From Acinetobacter sp. (GTDB lineage Bacteria; Pseudomonadota; Gammaproteobacteria; Pseudomonadales; Moraxellaceae), in assembly GCA_008017255.1 (NCBI GenBank), contig SSHD01000088.1, forward strand, positions 1 to 7,660: a stretch of DNA of 7,660 nucleotides. The letters run 5' to 3'. Positions 5,466 through 7,660 of this stretch are shown piece by piece. Each line of letters starts with the position of its first letter. The stretch's first letter is position 1. The notes under the pieces are model-generated. The model was not told the origin of the DNA. It made no database searches and worked only from the letters and a program-made list of their open reading frames with translations. A program made the position numbers and the translations under genes.

Positions 5466-5538
5466 TACTCGGTAAGACTCCGTGTTGTTTGTATCTTGTG
5501 GGATGGATAATCAAATTTGTATGAAAGGAAGTTTAAAA

Positions 5539-6771
5539 ATGGCTGTGGGTGACGTAGCAATGCCACTAATGCACGTGGTGCAGGGTGTAAAAATTGGCTC
5601 AACAGAGGCGTATGTACGTTATCCAAATCGCCGTGATTTGGTCATTTTTGAATTTGCCGAAGGGTCGAATGTTGCAGGCGTATTTACCCAAAGCGCCTTT
5701 GCCGCTGCGCCAGTGATGCTGTGTAAAAAACATTTAGCAGAAAACACTGCGAAAACCCAGGCACGTTATTTAATTATTAACACGGGTAACGCCAATGCTG
5801 CAACAGGCGATGTCGGTTATAAAAATGCCGCAGCGACCTGTGCCAAACTGGCTGAATTGACTGGTGTTGCCGTTAATCAAATCCTACCGTTTTCAACTGG
5901 GGTGATTGGTGAGCAACTACCCATTGAGCGTTTAGTTCAAGGCATACAGCCTGCATTAAATACATTAAATGCAGACAGTTGGGCCGATGCCGCTTATGGC
6001 ATTATGACCACCGACACCGTACCAAAAGGTGCTTCCGAACAATTTGAACTCGATGGCGTGACTTATACTATGACGGGGATTAGTAAAGGCGCAGGCATGA
6101 TTCGTCCGAATATGGCGACCATGCTGAGTTTTGTTGCCACCGATGCACCGATTAGCCGTGAACTGGTACAAAGTTTATTGCAAACGACCGTTGAGCACTC
6201 CTTTAACCGCATTACTATTGATGGTGATACTTCGACCAATGATTCGTGCATTTTTGTGGCGACTGGTTTGGCAGGCGGTGCAGAAATTCAAAGCCAAGCC
6301 GACCCACGTTATCAACAGGTATTAGATGTATTGGCGCGGATGATGAACCGTCTGGCGCAATTAATTGTACGTGATGGTGAAGGTGCAACCAAATTTATTA
6401 CCGTTCAAGTCGAAGGTGGCGCAAATACCCAAGAGTGTTGCGATGTCGCCTATAGCGTGGCGGAATCACCGTTGATTAAAACCGCACTGTTTGCATCTGA
6501 CCCGAACTGGGGGCGTATTGTCATGGCGATTGGCAAAGCAGGCGTACCCAAGCTCGACAGCAGCAAAGTGCAGGTTTGGTTGGGCGATGTACAAATTTGC
6601 TTAAATGGCGGTGCAAACCCAGACTATACTGAAGAAGCAGGCGCAGCGGTGATGGCAGAAAAAGAAATCACTATTCGGATTGATCTAGCACGCGGTACAG
6701 CGCAAGACACGGTTTATACTTGTGATTTTTCGTATGACTACGTCAAAATTAATGCCGATTACCGTTCATAA
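5539..6771 (+). CDS. argJ: ArgJ, glutamate N-acetyltransferase / ornithine acetyltransferase
   Basis: ArgJ moves the acetyl group of N-acetylornithine to glutamate, recycling it in cytoplasmic arginine biosynthesis; some members also use acetyl-CoA to make N-acetylglutamate, which cannot be judged from sequence here. The 410-residue protein cleaves itself before the threonine of the ATML motif (T194 in NMATMLSF), giving alpha and beta chains. Other family landmarks are NTGNANA (81-87), PFSTGVIGE (117-125), [12 protein letters not shown] (177-188), DGDTSTND (228-235), SDPNWGRI (320-327) and the C-terminal end NADYRS. ATG 5539 is preferred over an in-frame TTG at 5482: AGGAAG (5526-5531) is a strong ribosome site seven bases ahead, and MAVGDV matches the usual start. 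It stands alone, with its own terminator, between the structured spacer and nadA. Confidence 0.96.
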   Translation: MAVGDVAMPLMHVVQGVKIGSTEAYVRYPNRRDLVIFEFAEGSNVAGVFTQSAFAAAPVMLCKKHLAENTAKTQARYLIINTGNANAATGDVGYKNAAATCAKLAELTGVAVNQILPFSTGVIGEQLPIERLVQGIQPALNTLNADSWADAAYGIMTTDTVPKGASEQFELDGVTYTMTGISKGAGMIRPNMATMLSFVATDAPISRELVQSLLQTTVEHSFNRITIDGDTSTNDSCIFVATGLAGGAEIQSQADPRYQQVLDVLARMMNRLAQLIVRDGEGATKFITVQVEGGANTQECCDVAYSVAESPLIKTALFASDPNWGRIVMAIGKAGVPKLDSSKVQVWLGDVQICLNGGANPDYTEEAGAAVMAEKEITIRIDLARGTAQDTVYTCDFSYDYVKINADYRS

Positions 6772-6787
6772 ATTTGCGTTATAATGG

Positions 6788-6811
6788 AAGCCTCCACAGC
6801 GGGGCTTTTTT
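6788..6811 (+). terminator. rho-independent terminator after argJ
   Basis: AAGCCTC (6788-6794) pairs with GGGGCTT (6801-6807), one pair being T-G, around loop CACAGC, and runs into six T residues (6806-6811). It lies 16 bases after the argJ stop. This is the clearest intrinsic terminator in the window and implies that nadA has its own promoter. Confidence 0.88.
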
Positions 6812-6868
6812 ATATTGCTTGTTTGTGGATGATGTGCTTGACTTCAAATCACAGCATAGCCACGTTAT

Positions 6869-6888
6869 TGTTTGCCCTTGTGCAAACA
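6869..6888. promoter_or_regulatory. inverted repeat upstream of nadA, candidate operator or leader hairpin
   Basis: TGTTTGC (6869-6875) and GCAAACA (6882-6888) are perfect reverse complements separated by CCTTGT. The repeat ends 9 bases before the nadA ribosome site and is bracketed by two copies of CAGCATAG (6852-6859 and 6891-6898). TTGACT at 6838-6843 could be a -35 element, which would put the repeat near the transcription start, but no good -10 element is visible. Which regulator would bind, if any, is not known to me. Confidence 0.38.
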
Positions 6889-6910
6889 CGCAGCATAGAG
6901 AAGGCGTTTT

Positions 6911-7660
6911 ATGAATGATACGAATTTAATTGCGAACGAAGCCAAAAATATTGTGCAAGCGCATTTAGATCGTTTGGGTGAACCCAAAGACAACAGTCTA
7001 AGCCCAGAAGTGAAACAACAGAAGTTTGCCGAAATTGCAGCAGAGCTGAAAAAGCGCGATGCCGTATTGGTAGCACACTACTACTGCGACCCTGATGTGC
7101 AAGAACTGGCAGAGCTGACAGGCGGCTGTGTGTCTGACTCATTGGAAATGGCGCGTTTTGGACGAGATCATGCGGCTTCAACCCTCGTGGTTGCAGGGGT
7201 GAAATTTATGGGCGAAACCGCCAAAATTTTATCACCCGAAAAAACGGTACTTATGCCAACCTTAGAAGCCACTTGTTCGCTCGACATCGGCTGTCCAGTC
7301 GATGAATTCACTGCATTCTGCGATCAATACCCAGATCATACTGTGGTGGTCTATGCCAATACTTCAGCAGCGGTGAAAGCACGCGCCGATTGGGTGGTAA
7401 CCTCTAGCTGTGCGGTTGAAATTATTGAGCACTTAGATAGTTTGGGCGAAAAAATTATTTGGGCACCCGACCAACATTTAGGTCGTTATATCCAAAAGAA
7501 AACTGGTGCAGACATGCTGCTTTGGGATGGTTCATGTATTGTGCATGAAGAATTCCGTGCCCGTGGTATTGCGCAAATGAAAGCGTTGTATCCAGATGCA
7601 GCGGTGTTGGTACATCCTGAATCACCTGAATCGGTGGTGGATATTGCCGATGCTGTAGGC
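6911..7660 (+). CDS. nadA: NadA, quinolinate synthase (C-terminus cut by window end)
   Basis: NadA condenses iminoaspartate (made by NadB) with dihydroxyacetone phosphate to quinolinate, the first committed product of de novo NAD synthesis, using an oxygen-sensitive [4Fe-4S] cluster in the cytoplasm. The 250 visible codons contain [13 protein letters not shown] (H56 at the active site), SDSLEMA (75-81), [12 protein letters not shown] (96-107) and [10 protein letters not shown] (C122) plus GSCIVHEEF (C209). C122 and C209 have the same 87-residue spacing as the first two cluster ligands of E. coli NadA (C113, C200). The third cysteine lies beyond the window; about 100 residues are missing. ATG 6911 has GAGAAGG at 6898-6904 as ribosome site. 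No nadB or nadC lies nearby in the window. Confidence 0.95.
   Translation, partial: MNDTNLIANEAKNIVQAHLDRLGEPKDNSLSPEVKQQKFAEIAAELKKRDAVLVAHYYCDPDVQELAELTGGCVSDSLEMARFGRDHAASTLVVAGVKFMGETAKILSPEKTVLMPTLEATCSLDIGCPVDEFTAFCDQYPDHTVVVYANTSAAVKARADWVVTSSCAVEIIEHLDSLGEKIIWAPDQHLGRYIQKKTGADMLLWDGSCIVHEEFRARGIAQMKALYPDAAVLVHPESPESVVDIADAVG

Noticed and set aside
5482..5538. TTG start for argJ
   Set aside because: The extra 19 residues do not resemble ArgJ, whereas ATG 5539 has a strong ribosome site and the expected MAVGDV start.
4950..5538. CRISPR array or tRNA in the structured spacer
   Set aside because: The repeats are inverted and single, not regularly spaced direct repeats, and no cloverleaf or tRNA arms can be drawn.
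6838..6870. Full nadA promoter built on TTGACT (6838-6843)
   Set aside because: No acceptable -10 hexamer occurs at 16-18 bases; only the -35 match is visible.

Overview
The window reads as a chromosomal segment of a gammaproteobacterium, most probably Acinetobacter or a close relative. The reasons are the moderate GC content, the style of ArgJ (start MAVGDV, end NADYRS), the CopA/CopB pair with its flanking small genes, and an intergenic element whose sequence I recall from Acinetobacter genomes. That last point is memory and was not checked. All recognised genes lie on the + strand.

Positions 1-2823 are a copper-resistance block. It holds the end of a small Cys/His-containing protein, then copA (periplasmic multicopper oxidase with a Met/His-rich metal-binding stretch), then copB (outer-membrane barrel protein) overlapping copA by 14 bases. 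A likely rho-independent terminator closes the block at 2851-2884. Positions 2904-3957 hold two tightly coupled genes one base apart. The first is a small cytosolic protein that may have a metal-binding-like (HMA-type) fold without the CxxC motif. The second is a membrane-anchored conserved protein of unknown function.

Positions 3980-4406 are a guanidine-response unit. Two short hairpins, both with ACGA loops, form a guanidine-II (mini-ykkC) riboswitch directly ahead of an SMR-family guanidinium exporter (sugE/gdx) that keeps the substrate-site residues E13, S42, Y59 and W62. A DNA alkyl-repair methyltransferase gene (ogt, 4464-4949) follows.

Positions 4950-5538 contain no gene. The stretch is unusually structured: four strong inverted repeats lie between 5051 and 5432, and the outer two share inverted versions of one terminal sequence. 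This looks like a worn copy of a dispersed, structured intergenic element, and it is the least explained part of the window. Another hairpin (5445-5465) lies just ahead of argJ.

Positions 5539-6771 encode ArgJ (arginine biosynthesis), ended by a clear intrinsic terminator. After a 139-base gap with an inverted repeat flanked by direct repeats, nadA (quinolinate synthase, NAD biosynthesis) begins at 6911 and runs off the end of the window.
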